A DNA stretch of 64,000 nucleotides from Planctomycetota bacterium (GTDB taxonomy: Bacteria > Planctomycetota > Phycisphaerae > Phycisphaerales > SM1A02): NCBI GenBank assembly GCA_021414025.1, contig JAIOPG010000008.1, positions 248,001 to 312,000 on the forward strand. The letters run 5' to 3'. The notes beneath the pieces are model-generated. The model was not told where the DNA came from and did no database searches. It saw only the letters and a list, made by a program, of their open reading frames with translations. A program made the position numbers and the translations under genes. This document shows, one piece after another, positions 40,665-51,100 of the stretch; the first letter of the stretch is position 1, and every line of letters starts with the position of its first letter.

Positions 40665-43600
40665 ATGAAGATCACCCCGCGCTTCACCCGTCCCGGACAA
40701 GACGTCTTCAGCACCGTCGAATGGAGCCTGCGCACCAGCCGCATCAGCAACAGCGATGGCTCGACCGTCTTCGAGATGAACAACGCCGAGATCCCGGCCG
40801 CGTGGAGCCAGCTCGCCACCGACATCGTGGTGAGCAAGTACTTCCGCAAGGCCGGCGTCGAGCAGATCGGCGCCGATGGCAAGCCCGCGATGGACGCCGC
40901 GGGCAAGCCCGTGCTCGGGCCGGAGCGCTCGGTGCGCCAGGTGGTGCATCGCCTCGCCGGATGCTGGCGCCACTGGGGCGAGAAGTTCGGATACTTCTCC
41001 ACGCCGCAGGATGCGCAGGCCTTCTACAACGAAATCTCCTGGATGCTGCTCAACCAGGTTGCCGCCCCCAACAGCCCGCAATGGTTCAACACCGGATTGC
41101 AATGGGCCTACGGCATCACCGGCCCGGCCCAGGGGCACTGGATCGCCGACCACAACACCGGCGAAGTCTCGCTGGCTGCCGACGCCTACAGCCATCCGCA
41201 GCCGCACGCCTGCTTCATCCAGAGCGTGCGCGATGACCTGGTGGGCGATGGCGGCATCATGGACCTGTGGACCCGCGAGGCCCGCCTCTTCAAGTATGGC
41301 TCGGGCACCGGCACTAATTTCAGCCGCCTTCGCGGCGAGAACGAGTCGCTCTCGGGCGGCGGCAAGAGTTCGGGCCTGATGAGCTTCCTCAAGATCGGCG
41401 ACCGCGCCGCCGGCGCTATCAAGAGCGGCGGCACCACGCGCCGCGCCGCCAAGATGGTCTGCCTGGACGTGGACCATCCCGACATCGAGGCCTTCGTGAA
41501 CTGGAAGGTCCGCGAGGAGCTCAAGGTCGCCGCCCTCGTCGAAGGCGCCAAACGCTTCACCCCCGAGCAGAAGGAGGTCGCCAGCCGACTCAACCTGAAG
41601 CTGGACTTCGATTTCAATGGCGAGTGCTACCAGACCGTCAGCGGCCAGAATTCCAACAACTCGATCCGCCTTTCGGACGAGTTCATGAACGCGGTCGACG
41701 CCGACGCCTCGTGGAACCTGACCCAGCGCACCGACGGCAAGGTTGCCAAGACGCTTCCCGCCCGCGACCTCTGGCAGCAGATCTCTTTCGCCGCATGGCA
41801 ATGCGCCGATCCCGGCCTGCAGTACGACAGCACGATCAACGCCTGGCACACCTGCCCCAAGGGCGGACGCATCAACGCCAGCAATCCCTGCAGCGAATAC
41901 ATGTTCCTGGACAACACCGCGTGCAACCTGGCCAGCATCAACCTGCTCAAGTTCTACGACCCCGAGACCCGCGCCTTCGACCTCGAGGGCTACGAGCACG
42001 CCATCACGCTCTGGACCGCGGTGCTGGAGATCAGCGTGCTGATGGCTTCCTTCCCCTCGAAGGAGATCGCCGAGCTCAGCTGGAAGTACCGCACGCTGGG
42101 CTTGGGCTACGCCAATCTCGGCGCGCTGCTGATGCAGGCGGGCATTCCCTACGACAGCGAAGAAGGCCGCGCCGTGTGCGGCGCCCTTTCCGCCATCCTC
42201 ACCGGTCGCAGTTACGCCGCCAGTGCGCTGCTGGCCGCGGAGCATGGGGCCTTCGGCGGCTACAGCGAGAACCGCGACAGCATGCTGCGGGTCATCCGCA
42301 ACCACCGCCGCGCCGCCTACGGCGTCGACCGCGCCTCCAATGAATGGGAGGATCTGGCGATTCGGCCGGTCTCAATCAATCATGATCTCTTCAAGACCGG
42401 GAAGATCTCGCTCTCCAACGCGGGCGACCTGCTTTCACGCTCGCTGGCCTGCTGGGACGATGCCCTGCTCTTCGGCACCAAGTTCGGTTTCCGCAATGCG
42501 CAGGTCACCGTGATCGCGCCGACCGGAACCATCGGCTTGCTGATGGACTGCGACACCACCGGCGTCGAACCCGACTTCGCCCTGACCAAGTTCAAGAAAC
42601 TCGCCGGCGGCGGCTACTTCAAGATCGCCAACCAGAGTCTGCGCCCCGCGATCAAGGCGCTGGGCTACAGCGACGAGATCTCCGATCGGATCATGACCCA
42701 CGTCATCGGCACGCTCAGCATTGACACGCCGATCCCCGACGTCGAGGGCCAGATGATCGGCGACGGTCCCTCCTTCCGCGAGTTCCTCAGCGAAAAGGGC
42801 TACACCGGTGACGACCTGGTCGCGCTGGAGAATCAGCTGCCGATGATGTTCGAGCTGGGCTTCGCCTTCTCCGCCTGGAGCATGCCGGCGCAGGTGCTGG
42901 AGAAGATCGGCGTCAGCCCGGCCGCGGCCAAGGCCGATCCGAAGTTCAACGGGCTGCGCAAGCTCGGCCTGCGCAAGAAGCAGATCGACACCCTCAACCG
43001 CCTGATCTGCGGAACGCAGACGGTCGAGGGCACGCCGCTGCTCAAGCCGGAGCACCTCGCGGTCTTCGACTGCGCCAACAAATGCGGCGCCACCGGCACG
43101 CGATTCATCCGCCCGGATGGCCACATCCACATGATGGCCGCGGCGCAGCCCTTCATCTCGGGGGCCATCTCCAAGACCATCAACCTGCCGGCCGAGGCCA
43201 GCGTGGGCGAGGTCGGCGCCTCCTACCGGCTGAGCTGGGAGCTCGGGCTCAAGGCCAACGCGCTCTATCGCGACGGCAGCAAGCTGAGCCAGCCGCTCAA
43301 CACCAAGGTCGACGTGGAGCAGGAGGAGGAGGACCTTGACGGTCTCGAGACCACGACCACCTCGACCTCCGTCACCACCACCGTCTTCCACGAATCGCTT
43401 TCCACAGAGACGCAATCCATCGACCGCATGGTCGAGGTCGCCGAAACCGGATCGATGGTGGTGCCCGTGGCCCAGAGCGGCGGCGAGTTCGTGGAGCGCG
43501 TCGTGGAGCGGGTCGTGGAGCGCGTCATCGAGCGGCCGCTGCGCCGCCGCCTGCCCGAGACCCGCGGCAGCATCACCCACAAGTTCAACGTCGCCGGACA

Positions 43601-44381
43601 TGAGGGCTACCTCATCGTCGGCCTCTATGAAGATGGTCGCCCCGGCGAACTCTTCATCACCATGGCGAAGGAAGGCTCGACCATCGGCGGCCTGATGGAT
43701 TCGCTGGGCACCGCGATCAGCGTGGCCCTGCAGTACGGCGTGCCGGTTGAAAGCCTGGTCACAAAGTTCGCGCATCAGCGCTTCGAGCCCATGGGCATGA
43801 CCACGAATTCCGAGATTCCCTTCGCCAAGAGCCTGGTGGACTACATCTTCCGATGGATGGGCATGCAGTTCATCCCGGGCTACCGCGAATCGAACGCGCC
43901 ACGGCGGGGATCCGCCGCGGCTCCCTATGCGACGCCGGATGTTCCCGCGTCTGATTTTCACCACACTGTCAAGGAGGACACTGGATGGCAACAGCGCATG
44001 GATGGCGCCGCGAACCCGACAGCGGCCCGTTTTTCGAGCACGGACGGCGATGGTCGTGGACCGACCGGCACGGCCGATCCCATCTCCGCTTCTCTCGAAT
44101 TGAAAGGCCAGGCGAAGACCGACGCGGGGCCGGGCCGTCTCTCCGTCGCCGAGCTTGGACGCTTGACGGGCGAATCTTTGGCTGGAGCGGCCGCGAGCGC
44201 GACGACGAAAGACGCTCTCGCGGCCGAGGCGTATTTTCAGGCCACGGCCTCCGTGCTTGATCAGTCCAACGCCCAGCTGATGGGCGACGCTCCCGCCTGC
44301 GATGTCTGCGGAGCGATCACGGTTCGAAACGGTACTTGCTATCGATGTCTCAACTGCGGCAACAGCATGGGCTGCAGCTGA
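40665..44381 (+). CDS. nrdJ: Adenosylcobalamin-dependent (class II) ribonucleotide reductase
   Basis: 1238 residues. The ten-stranded barrel spans about 60-860: 'PNSPQWFNTGLQWAYG', 'YGSGTGTNFSRLRG' and 'INASNPCSEYMFLDNTACNLASINL' hold the active-site Cys and the N-x-C-x-E radical/substrate residues. 'VIAPTGTIGLLMDCDTTGVEPDF' forms the substrate loop. Residues about 880-970 form an acidic, Thr/Ser-rich linker with a short VERVVERVVERV repeat. A conserved C-terminal domain follows ('GSITHKFNVAGHEGYLIVGLYEDGRPGE'). The last 25 residues are a zinc-ribbon with CDVCG and CYRCLNCGNSMGCS, carrying the redox Cys pair. It makes dNTP precursors from NTPs or NDPs using B12, with or without oxygen. Its B12 use fits the B12-domain protein downstream. 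Confidence 0.96.
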   Translation: MKITPRFTRPGQDVFSTVEWSLRTSRISNSDGSTVFEMNNAEIPAAWSQLATDIVVSKYFRKAGVEQIGADGKPAMDAAGKPVLGPERSVRQVVHRLAGCWRHWGEKFGYFSTPQDAQAFYNEISWMLLNQVAAPNSPQWFNTGLQWAYGITGPAQGHWIADHNTGEVSLAADAYSHPQPHACFIQSVRDDLVGDGGIMDLWTREARLFKYGSGTGTNFSRLRGENESLSGGGKSSGLMSFLKIGDRAAGAIKSGGTTRRAAKMVCLDVDHPDIEAFVNWKVREELKVAALVEGAKRFTPEQKEVASRLNLKLDFDFNGECYQTVSGQNSNNSIRLSDEFMNAVDADASWNLTQRTDGKVAKTLPARDLWQQISFAAWQCADPGLQYDSTINAWHTCPKGGRINASNPCSEYMFLDNTACNLASINLLKFYDPETRAFDLEGYEHAITLWTAVLEISVLMASFPSKEIAELSWKYRTLGLGYANLGALLMQAGIPYDSEEGRAVCGALSAILTGRSYAASALLAAEHGAFGGYSENRDSMLRVIRNHRRAAYGVDRASNEWEDLAIRPVSINHDLFKTGKISLSNAGDLLSRSLACWDDALLFGTKFGFRNAQVTVIAPTGTIGLLMDCDTTGVEPDFALTKFKKLAGGGYFKIANQSLRPAIKALGYSDEISDRIMTHVIGTLSIDTPIPDVEGQMIGDGPSFREFLSEKGYTGDDLVALENQLPMMFELGFAFSAWSMPAQVLEKIGVSPAAAKADPKFNGLRKLGLRKKQIDTLNRLICGTQTVEGTPLLKPEHLAVFDCANKCGATGTRFIRPDGHIHMMAAAQPFISGAISKTINLPAEASVGEVGASYRLSWELGLKANALYRDGSKLSQPLNTKVDVEQEEEDLDGLETTTTSTSVTTTVFHESLSTETQSIDRMVEVAETGSMVVPVAQSGGEFVERVVERVVERVIERPLRRRLPETRGSITHKFNVAGHEGYLIVGLYEDGRPGELFITMAKEGSTIGGLMDSLGTAISVALQYGVPVESLVTKFAHQRFEPMGMTTNSEIPFAKSLVDYIFRWMGMQFIPGYRESNAPRRGSAAAPYATPDVPASDFHHTVKEDTGWQQRMDGAANPTAARFSSTDGDGRGPTGTADPISASLELKGQAKTDAGPGRLSVAELGRLTGESLAGAAASATTKDALAAEAYFQATASVLDQSNAQLMGDAPACDVCGAITVRNGTCYRCLNCGNSMGCS

Positions 44382-44401
44382 GCCATCTTCACAAACAAAC
44401 T

Positions 44402-44436
44402 CCCGGGTCGTTCATCCACTCCGATAACGACCCGGG
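44402..44436 (+). terminator. Strong hairpin downstream of nrdJ, no T-tract
   Basis: Perfect 11-base-pair stem CCCGGGTCGTT/AACGACCCGGG with a 13-base loop, 20 bases after the nrdJ stop. No run of T follows, so it is not a classical intrinsic terminator; it could stabilise the 3' end or stop RNase. The remaining 220 bases before the next gene show nothing else I can name. Confidence 0.4.
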
Positions 44437-44642
44437 CGTATGCACGCGATGGGGGCAGGTCCCCAAAGAGGCACTAGTCGGCATGTGGATGGACCTCCTT
44501 GCACTGGTCGGACGAGCACGGAGACCGCTCTCCCGACCCCTCGGCTGCGGCTGACACCGGAAGCCGTGAGATTTGGAATGGATTCCGAATCTGCCGAGGT
44601 GGCCTGCCTCCCGAAGGCTGCCCCCATCGCCCTTACGCTCGC

Positions 44643-44648
44643 TACAAT
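44643..44648 (+). promoter_or_regulatory. Putative -10 of the 44657 gene
   Basis: TACAAT (5 of 6 to TATAAT) preceded by GC, 8 bases before the ATG. Confidence 0.45.
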
Positions 44649-44656
44649 TTCGTTTC

Positions 44657-45358
44657 ATGCCCATTCGCACCACCATTCAACCCTTCGTCTTCTGGAGGAA
44701 CGCGATCTTCGCGTTTTTGTGCCTGGTCTTCGGTGTTTGGGGCTATTACGACTGGGCGGTCAAGATCCCCAACCTCGAGGCGGACTGCATCGCCATCGAC
44801 TCCGCCAAGGAGGAGATCAAAAAGTTCGAGACCATGGCCGCGACCGCGCCGCTGAACCAGAGCGACACCGCCCGCTATGTCGCCGCCAAGAAGACCGTCG
44901 AGGAGATCAATTCCCGCAACGCGGGCCCGCCCGTCAAACCCTCGCCGCTGGACCGCCCGATGCAGATGTGGCTCTACGTGGTCGGCTGCGGCATCCTGGG
45001 CACTCCCTTTTTCATCTGGCCGATCGTGAAGATCCTGCGGCGCCAATACCGCCTCGACGAGGATGGCACGCTGCACACCCCGGGCGGCACCTACACCAGG
45101 GACCAGATCGTGGAGATCGACATGCGCCGCTGGTGCGCCAAGGATGGCGATCGACGCAGCACCTGGACCGCCACCGCCGTGACCGACGAGGGCAAGCGGA
45201 TCGTGCTCGACGACCACGACTTCAAGAACATGCACCTGATCATCGGCGGCATCGCCCACCGCCTGATGCCCGCCAAGTGGACGGTCGAGGCGAAGCCCGT
45301 CGCCGCGTCTCCGAACGACGCCGGCGCTCCCGCGAACTCCGAAGTCGCAGCCAACTGA
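44657..45358 (+). CDS. Membrane protein of unknown function (two TM helices, PH-like tail)
   Basis: 233 residues. Helix 1 is about 9-32 ('NAIFAFLCLVFGVWGYY') and helix 2 about 98-120 ('MWLYVVGCGILGTPFFIWPI'). Between them lies an acidic, probably helical periplasmic segment ('EEIKKFETMAAT'). The C-terminal half ('YRLDEDGTLHTPGGTYTRDQIVEIDM', 'RIVLDDHDFKN') looks like a small beta domain of the bPH type. I do not recognise a family. It precedes the B12-GTPase gene by 42 bases on the same strand and may be co-transcribed. Confidence 0.7.
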   Translation: MPIRTTIQPFVFWRNAIFAFLCLVFGVWGYYDWAVKIPNLEADCIAIDSAKEEIKKFETMAATAPLNQSDTARYVAAKKTVEEINSRNAGPPVKPSPLDRPMQMWLYVVGCGILGTPFFIWPIVKILRRQYRLDEDGTLHTPGGTYTRDQIVEIDMRRWCAKDGDRRSTWTATAVTDEGKRIVLDDHDFKNMHLIIGGIAHRLMPAKWTVEAKPVAASPNDAGAPANSEVAAN

Positions 45359-45400
45359 TCCCGCCATCTGCGGGTCTCCGAAGAAACGAGCTGCGTCCAA

Positions 45401-46528
45401 GTGAAAGCGACCACCGAACCCACGACCGCGATTGAGAAGAAGGATCGCTGCGGCGGTCTGCCGCACCGGCCGCGCGTGCTGCTGGGAAAGATGGGCCTGG
45501 ACGGCCACGATCGCGGCGTGAAGCTCATCGCGCGGCTGCTGCGCGACAGCGGCGTGCACGTGATCTACAGCGGACTTTGGCAGACGCCGCGCAGCCTGGC
45601 CATCGGCGCCCGCGACGAGGACGCCGACTGCATCGCCTGCTCGATGATGAGCAACAGCCACCTGGTGCTGGTGCCGCGGCTCATCGAGGAGTGCCGCAAG
45701 GTCGGCCGGCCCGACATGATCGTCAACGTCGGCGGCATCATTCCGCAGGAGGATGTCCCGGTGCTGGTCGCCGGGGGCGTGAACAAGATTTTCCACACCG
45801 GCGCGGGGCTCGAGCCCATCGTGGAGAGCGTCCGCGCTTCGGTCCGCGATTACGCGCCGCTGCCCGCGGCGCCGACACCCAATCCAACCGCGCAGCTGGC
45901 ACGGATGATCTCATTGGCCCACGCCAAGCAACTGGACGCGAAGGCGCCGCGGCGGCGCCCCAAGCGCGTGGTCGGCATCACCGGCGCGCCCGGCGCCGGC
46001 AAGAGCACGCTGGTGGCCTCGATGGCCCGCGAGATGGTGCTGCGATCCAAGAAGCTGGCGGTGATCGCCTTCGACCCGATGAGCCCGATCACCAGCGGGG
46101 CCCTGCTGGGCGACCGGCTGCGCGTCGACTTCAACGCCGTCGACGAGGGAGTCTTCTACCGCTCGCTGGCGATCATGGGCGAGGATTACGCGACGCTCGA
46201 TGACATTCTGGGATTGCTCGGCGCCGCGGGCTACGACGACGTCCTGGTGGAAACCGTCGGCGCCGGCCAGAACGACGTCGCCATCCGCCTCCACGTCGAC
46301 CGCTGCATCGTGGTCGTGGTTCCCGGCATGGGCGACTCCGTGCAGATGGACAAGGCCGGACTGCTCGAGATCGCCGACCTCTTCGTGGCCAACAAGGCCG
46401 ACCACGCCGGCGAGGCCAAGCTGGTCCGCGAGCTGCTCGACGTGGCCGCGGGCCGACCGATCCTGGAGACCATCGCCACCCAGGGCAAGGGCGTGGTCGA
46501 GCTGCTCAACGCGATTTTCCCGGCGTAA
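45401..46528 (+). CDS. B12-binding domain fused to MeaB/ArgK-type GTPase
   Basis: 375 residues from a GTG start. Residues about 22-150 are the cobalamin-binding domain of acyl-CoA mutases: 'KMGLDGHDRGVKLIAR' with DxHxxG (D34, H36, G39), 'ADCIACSMMSNSHLVLVP' and 'VNVGGIIPQEDVPVLVAGGV'. Residues about 185-375 are a MeaB-type G3E GTPase: P-loop 'GITGAPGAGKST' (192-203), 'IAFDPMSPITSGALLGDRLR', 'VETVGAGQNDVAI' and 'VANKADHAGE'. The order B12 domain then GTPase equals the N-terminal half of IcmF, but the mutase barrel is absent and no mutase gene lies in the window. It probably loads or protects B12 in a partner mutase. The next gene is PrpD-family, hinting at propionate or short-acid metabolism. 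Confidence 0.88.
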   Translation: MKATTEPTTAIEKKDRCGGLPHRPRVLLGKMGLDGHDRGVKLIARLLRDSGVHVIYSGLWQTPRSLAIGARDEDADCIACSMMSNSHLVLVPRLIEECRKVGRPDMIVNVGGIIPQEDVPVLVAGGVNKIFHTGAGLEPIVESVRASVRDYAPLPAAPTPNPTAQLARMISLAHAKQLDAKAPRRRPKRVVGITGAPGAGKSTLVASMAREMVLRSKKLAVIAFDPMSPITSGALLGDRLRVDFNAVDEGVFYRSLAIMGEDYATLDDILGLLGAAGYDDVLVETVGAGQNDVAIRLHVDRCIVVVVPGMGDSVQMDKAGLLEIADLFVANKADHAGEAKLVRELLDVAAGRPILETIATQGKGVVELLNAIFPA

Positions 46529-46570
46529 ACGCCGCCATCCCCCGGCGAAGGTTCGCGGCCCCCAAGGTGC

Positions 46571-46576
46571 TACATT
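46571..46576 (+). promoter_or_regulatory. Putative -10 of the PrpD-family gene
   Basis: TACATT preceded by GC, 23 bases before the ATG at 46600; the leader carries a GGAG ribosome site. Confidence 0.35.
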
Positions 46577-46599
46577 CACCGCCCCCTTTGGAGATCTCC

Positions 46600-48147
46600 A
46601 TGAGTGACGCATCGTCGCCGCGCGTTCTTTCCCGCAATTCCAACCAGGCCCTGGGCATCGGCCAGTACGCGATCGACTTCCTGCGCGAAGGCCGGCCCGA
46701 TCCCTCCGTCCTCGAGCGGACCACGCTCTTTCACACCGACGCCGTGCTCTGCGGCGTCAGCGCGCTGGCGCTGGGCACCAACGCGCCGGTGCTGCTGCGC
46801 AAGGAGGCCCTGGACTACCGCACCAAGAAGGGCGTCCCGGTCTTCGGCAGCGACAAGCGGGTCTCCCCCGAGAAGGCCGTGGTGGCCAACTGCGCCGCGG
46901 TTCGCGAATGGGATTCCAACGGCACCAACTTCGGCTATCGCCCCGAACTCGGGCACACCGCCGGTGAGTTCGGCCACAACGACTTCTATCCCGTGGCCGT
47001 TGCCGCGGCACAGCTCGCCCGCGAAGGCGGCGACATCGCGCTGCGCGGCATGGTCTGCCTGGACGAGATCCGCGGGCGCCTGGCCGAGGTCTTCTCGCTC
47101 AAGAGCTACAAGATCGACCACGTGGTGCATGGGGCGATCGCCAGCGCCGCGGTCTACGGGGCGATCCTGGGCGCGACCGCCGAGGAGATCGAGGGCGCCA
47201 TCGGCATGATGGTGGCCCACGCGATTCCCTGGCGCGCCATCCGCGCCGGCAAGCAGCTCAGCGACTCCAAGGGGGCCAGCGCCGCCATCAGCGCCGAGTT
47301 CGCCGTGCTCTGCATGCAGCGTTCGATGCGCGGCTTCCTGGGCCCGCGCGACATCTTCCGAAATCCCGAGAGCCTCTTTCGTCAGTTCGAGCCGACCCAG
47401 GGGGACAGCCCCTTCGACCTGCACCTTTCCATGGCCGGTTCGGATTTCGCCGTGATGGGTATGCACTTCAAGCTGGGCCTCTACGAGCACCAGAGCGCGG
47501 GCGCGCTCCAGGGCGTGATCGACCTGGTGCAGCGCCATCCGGAGCTGGCGGAGAAGCCGGATTCCATCCGCAGCATCACCATCACCGCCTACGAGCCCGC
47601 CTTCGGCATCATCGGCGACCCCGCCAAGCGCGACCCCAAGACGCGGCAGAGCGCCGACCACTCCATGCTCTACATCGTCAGCACGCTGCTGCGCAAGGCC
47701 ATCGAGCGGGTCGCCTCCAAGGGCCGGGCCGGGCTCGGCACCAGCAGCGACGACGCGTGGAAGGCGCTGATGCTGGAGCCGGTGGACTACGGCTCGGAGG
47801 CGATCTTCAATGCCAACACGCGGGCGATGATGGCCAAGGTCCACTTCGAGCATGGCGGTCCGGAATTCGACCGCCGCTACCCCGAGGGCATTCCGACCCA
47901 GGTGAAGATCACCACCGACCAGGGCACGCACGACAGCGGGCTGGTCATGTTCCCCGCCGGACATGCGCGAAATCACACCGCGAACCTGCAGGACATCCTT
48001 GCCGCCAAATTCGCCCTGATGGCCGGGCTCGGCGTGAAGAAGGGCAAGCGGCTGGTGGGCACGCTCGCCGCGCTGGGTACGCTCGACCGCAAGGAGCTGG
48101 CCGAGCTCTACGACTTCGAGCTGCTGGACCGCGGTCCCTTCGAATAG
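46600..48147 (+). CDS. MmgE/PrpD family protein (2-methylcitrate dehydratase-like)
   Basis: 515 residues, close to PrpD (about 483). Family motifs: 'LFHTDAVLCGVSALALGT', 'NCAAVREWDSNGT', 'GHNDFYPVAVAAAQLARE', 'YKIDHVVHGAIASAAVYGAILG' and 'AMMAKVHFEHGGPEFDRRYPEG'. PrpD dehydrates 2-methylcitrate in propionate oxidation; relatives include cis-aconitate decarboxylase and iminodisuccinate-acting enzymes. No prpB or prpC is present here. GGAG lies 6 bases before the ATG at 46600, and an earlier in-frame ATG at 46567 has none. Following the B12-GTPase gene, a propionyl/methylmalonyl context is plausible. Confidence 0.85.
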   Translation: MSDASSPRVLSRNSNQALGIGQYAIDFLREGRPDPSVLERTTLFHTDAVLCGVSALALGTNAPVLLRKEALDYRTKKGVPVFGSDKRVSPEKAVVANCAAVREWDSNGTNFGYRPELGHTAGEFGHNDFYPVAVAAAQLAREGGDIALRGMVCLDEIRGRLAEVFSLKSYKIDHVVHGAIASAAVYGAILGATAEEIEGAIGMMVAHAIPWRAIRAGKQLSDSKGASAAISAEFAVLCMQRSMRGFLGPRDIFRNPESLFRQFEPTQGDSPFDLHLSMAGSDFAVMGMHFKLGLYEHQSAGALQGVIDLVQRHPELAEKPDSIRSITITAYEPAFGIIGDPAKRDPKTRQSADHSMLYIVSTLLRKAIERVASKGRAGLGTSSDDAWKALMLEPVDYGSEAIFNANTRAMMAKVHFEHGGPEFDRRYPEGIPTQVKITTDQGTHDSGLVMFPAGHARNHTANLQDILAAKFALMAGLGVKKGKRLVGTLAALGTLDRKELAELYDFELLDRGPFE

Positions 48148-48151
48148 CGGA

Positions 48152-51100
48152 TCACTTCATGCCTGGGACATTCGTCGAGGACGCGGCGCCCCCTGCCGCG
48201 CCGGAATTCTCCGGTGCGCCGCCCTTGCGGATGCGCACCGGCATCTCGTGCTTGGGCGGCATCTGCTTCAGAAGCACCTCGACCGCCCGCTCAAGCTGGG
48301 TGTCGCGCCCCGCCTGCTGGTCCTGCGGCAGCCACACCATCTCGATGTCCGGCGTCACGCCCTCGTTCTCCACCTTGTAGCCGCGCTTGGGAGTCCAGAA
48401 TCCGTAGCCAGGCTGCGACGAAATGCCGCCATCCATGAATCCCTTGTCCATGTCGATGCCGACCACGCCACCCCAGGTGCGCGTGCCGACCAGAGTGGTT
48501 CCGTTCACCAGGCGCATGGACTCGGGGAAGATGTCGCCGTCGCTTCCGGCTCCCTGGTCCATCAGCACCACGATCGGTCCGTCGATCACGCGAGTCGGAT
48601 AGGGTTCGATGCGTCCCTCGCGCGGCACGGTGTAGGCCCAGGGCTTGCGCGACAATTTCTCCACCAGCGCCTGACTGATATAGCCGCCGCCATTGTCGCG
48701 AATGTCCACCAGCAGGCCCTGCTTGTCCGTCTGCGGATAGAAGTTGCGCATGAAGGAGATGAGCCCTTCGGAATCCATGTCAGGCAGATGGATGTAGCCC
48801 AGCTTGCCGCCGGAAAGCTCGGCCACTTTTTTGCGGTTGCCCTCCACCCAGCTGGCGTAGCGCAGCGCGTGGTCGCTGGAGGGAAGCGTGACCTCGACCA
48901 GCGTGCCCTCCGTGTCCTTCGGGGAATCCCCGATGTAGAGCCGCACGCTCTTGCCGCCCTTGTCCACCAGCAACTCCGCCGGATCCTGCTTGGGATCGAG
49001 CTTGACGCCGTCGATCGCCAGCAGGTACTGCCCGGCCTTCACGTTTCGGAAGGGCTTGGCCAGCGGGCTCTCGCCGCCGCCGATCGCCGACTCATCCGGG
49101 AAGATCCGCGCGATCTTCCATCCCTCGTCCGTCTGCTGCAGGTCCGCGCCAAGCGAGCCGACCGACACCGGCCGGGTCTGTGCGAAATCGGCGCCGCCCG
49201 AGATGTAGGCGTGGCTGTTGCGCAGCTCGGACATCATCTCGCCAATGACGTCGTTCAGTTCGCCGCGCGAGCCGATCCGCTCCACCAGCGGGCGGTAGCG
49301 CTCGCGGATGCCGGCCCAGTCCACGCCGTTCATGTCCTCGCGCCAGAAGAAGTCGCGCTGCAGCCGCCAGGCCTCCTCGAAGATCTGCTTCCACTCCGCC
49401 TTGGGGTCCACGCGCACCGCGAGGTCCTTGGTCTCGATGGGCTTGGGCTCGCCACCGGTGGTGTCGATGCTGGAAAGCGCCGAACCGTCCCACGAGACGA
49501 CCTTGGCGCCGGTCGGATCCATGATCCACGCCTCGACCGCGTTGGCCAGCAGCGGCGTGGTCTTCTCCTCGACCAGGTCGAAGCGCTCGACCTTGGTTCC
49601 GCCCTGGCCCAGCGGCGGCGCGGGCCACTTCTCGTCGAGCACGCCCTCGAGCGGGCGCCGTCCCAGCAGCACGCCGCCGGCGATCGCTTCGAAGCCGTCG
49701 AAGCTGCCCGCCGGGATCGGCAGCAAGGCCACGCGCTCTGAGATTCCCGCGCTGTCGACCTCGGCGGGAATCTCCGCGTCGAGCTCCGCCAGCTCCGAGG
49801 CCTTCTTGCCCTTGTCGGCGGCGGATTCCTTGCCCTTCGCCTCGGCCGTCGCATGCGGGATGCCCGCGTTCGTCGCCTCGCCGGCTTGCGCCGCAGATCC
49901 ATCCATCGGGACCGATGCGGCCTCCCCGGATTCGTCCGCCTCGTGCGCCTCCTTCAACTTTGCTCCCAGGTCGCGCCACGCGCCCAGGTCCATGCCCATC
50001 TGCGCCGCGTCCTGCCGCAGCGGCGGCGGAAACTTGGCGTAGAGCGGCACCACGCACACCTGCGTGGTCTGCAGGTTGGCGAAGTTCAGCTCCGCGTGGT
50101 CGGGCGTGGGGTTGATGTTGCGGTCGGAGAGGAAATAGAGGTAGAGGCCGGCGGGATCCCAGCGCGGGGCGTAGTCGTTGGTCATGCCCTCGCCGATCGA
50201 CGTGTTCACGCCCGTCTCGAGATTGCGGATCACGACCTGCTGAAGTCCATTCGAGAGCGGGCGCGACCAGGCGAGCCACTTGGAATCGGGGCTGAAGCGA
50301 TAGTCGGAGATCGCGCCGTTGACGGAGGCGTCGGCCTCGACGGAAGCCTTGGTTTCCAGATTCAGCACGCGCAGGAATCCGGTCTTGGTGCTCCAGGCGA
50401 GGTGCTTTTCGTCCAGGCTCGCCACCGGCGGATGGATCCACGACTCGCTGCTCTCGACCTTCGTCTCGTCCGGGGAGAAGAGGGATCCGGCGGCGGGGTC
50501 GGCGGGATTCTCGCGCGGATCAACGGCAATGTGCCGCGTCATGATGTCGGATTGGCCGTTGAGATCGCTCACGTAGGCGACCAGGTCCTCGCCCAGCCAG
50601 GTCACGTCGCGCTCGCGGCTGATGCTGCGGCCGGGAAACTGGATCGGCGTGGTGATCTCATGGCCGTTGAGCGGGTCGACCGGTATCACCGTCACCTCGC
50701 CGCGCGACTCGATCGCCAGTCGCTTGCCGCCCGGCGAGAGCGCAAAGCCCTCGGCGTGGGCCATCACGGATTCGAAGCGCGGCCGGCTCTGCAGGCGGTC
50801 GCCGATCAGGCGGATGTCCAGCGCCTGCATCTGCCCGCTCTTCGTGTCGAAGTTGATGATCTCGCCGCCGCGGGTGAAGACGATCCATCCCCCGTCGGCC
50901 GCGGGATCGGCGCTGGCCCAGCGCGGCTCAAGGTCGGAGGACGTGAAGAAGGTGTGCTGCGTCCGGTCGGCGCCCTTGGCGTCCACGCTCCAGAGGTTCA
51001 TCACGCCGCCCGAGTCGGAGAGGAACCAGATGCGACCCTGCTTCCACATGGGGAACAATTCGTTCTCGGCCGTCTTGGTCAATTGGGCGAAGGACTTCCG

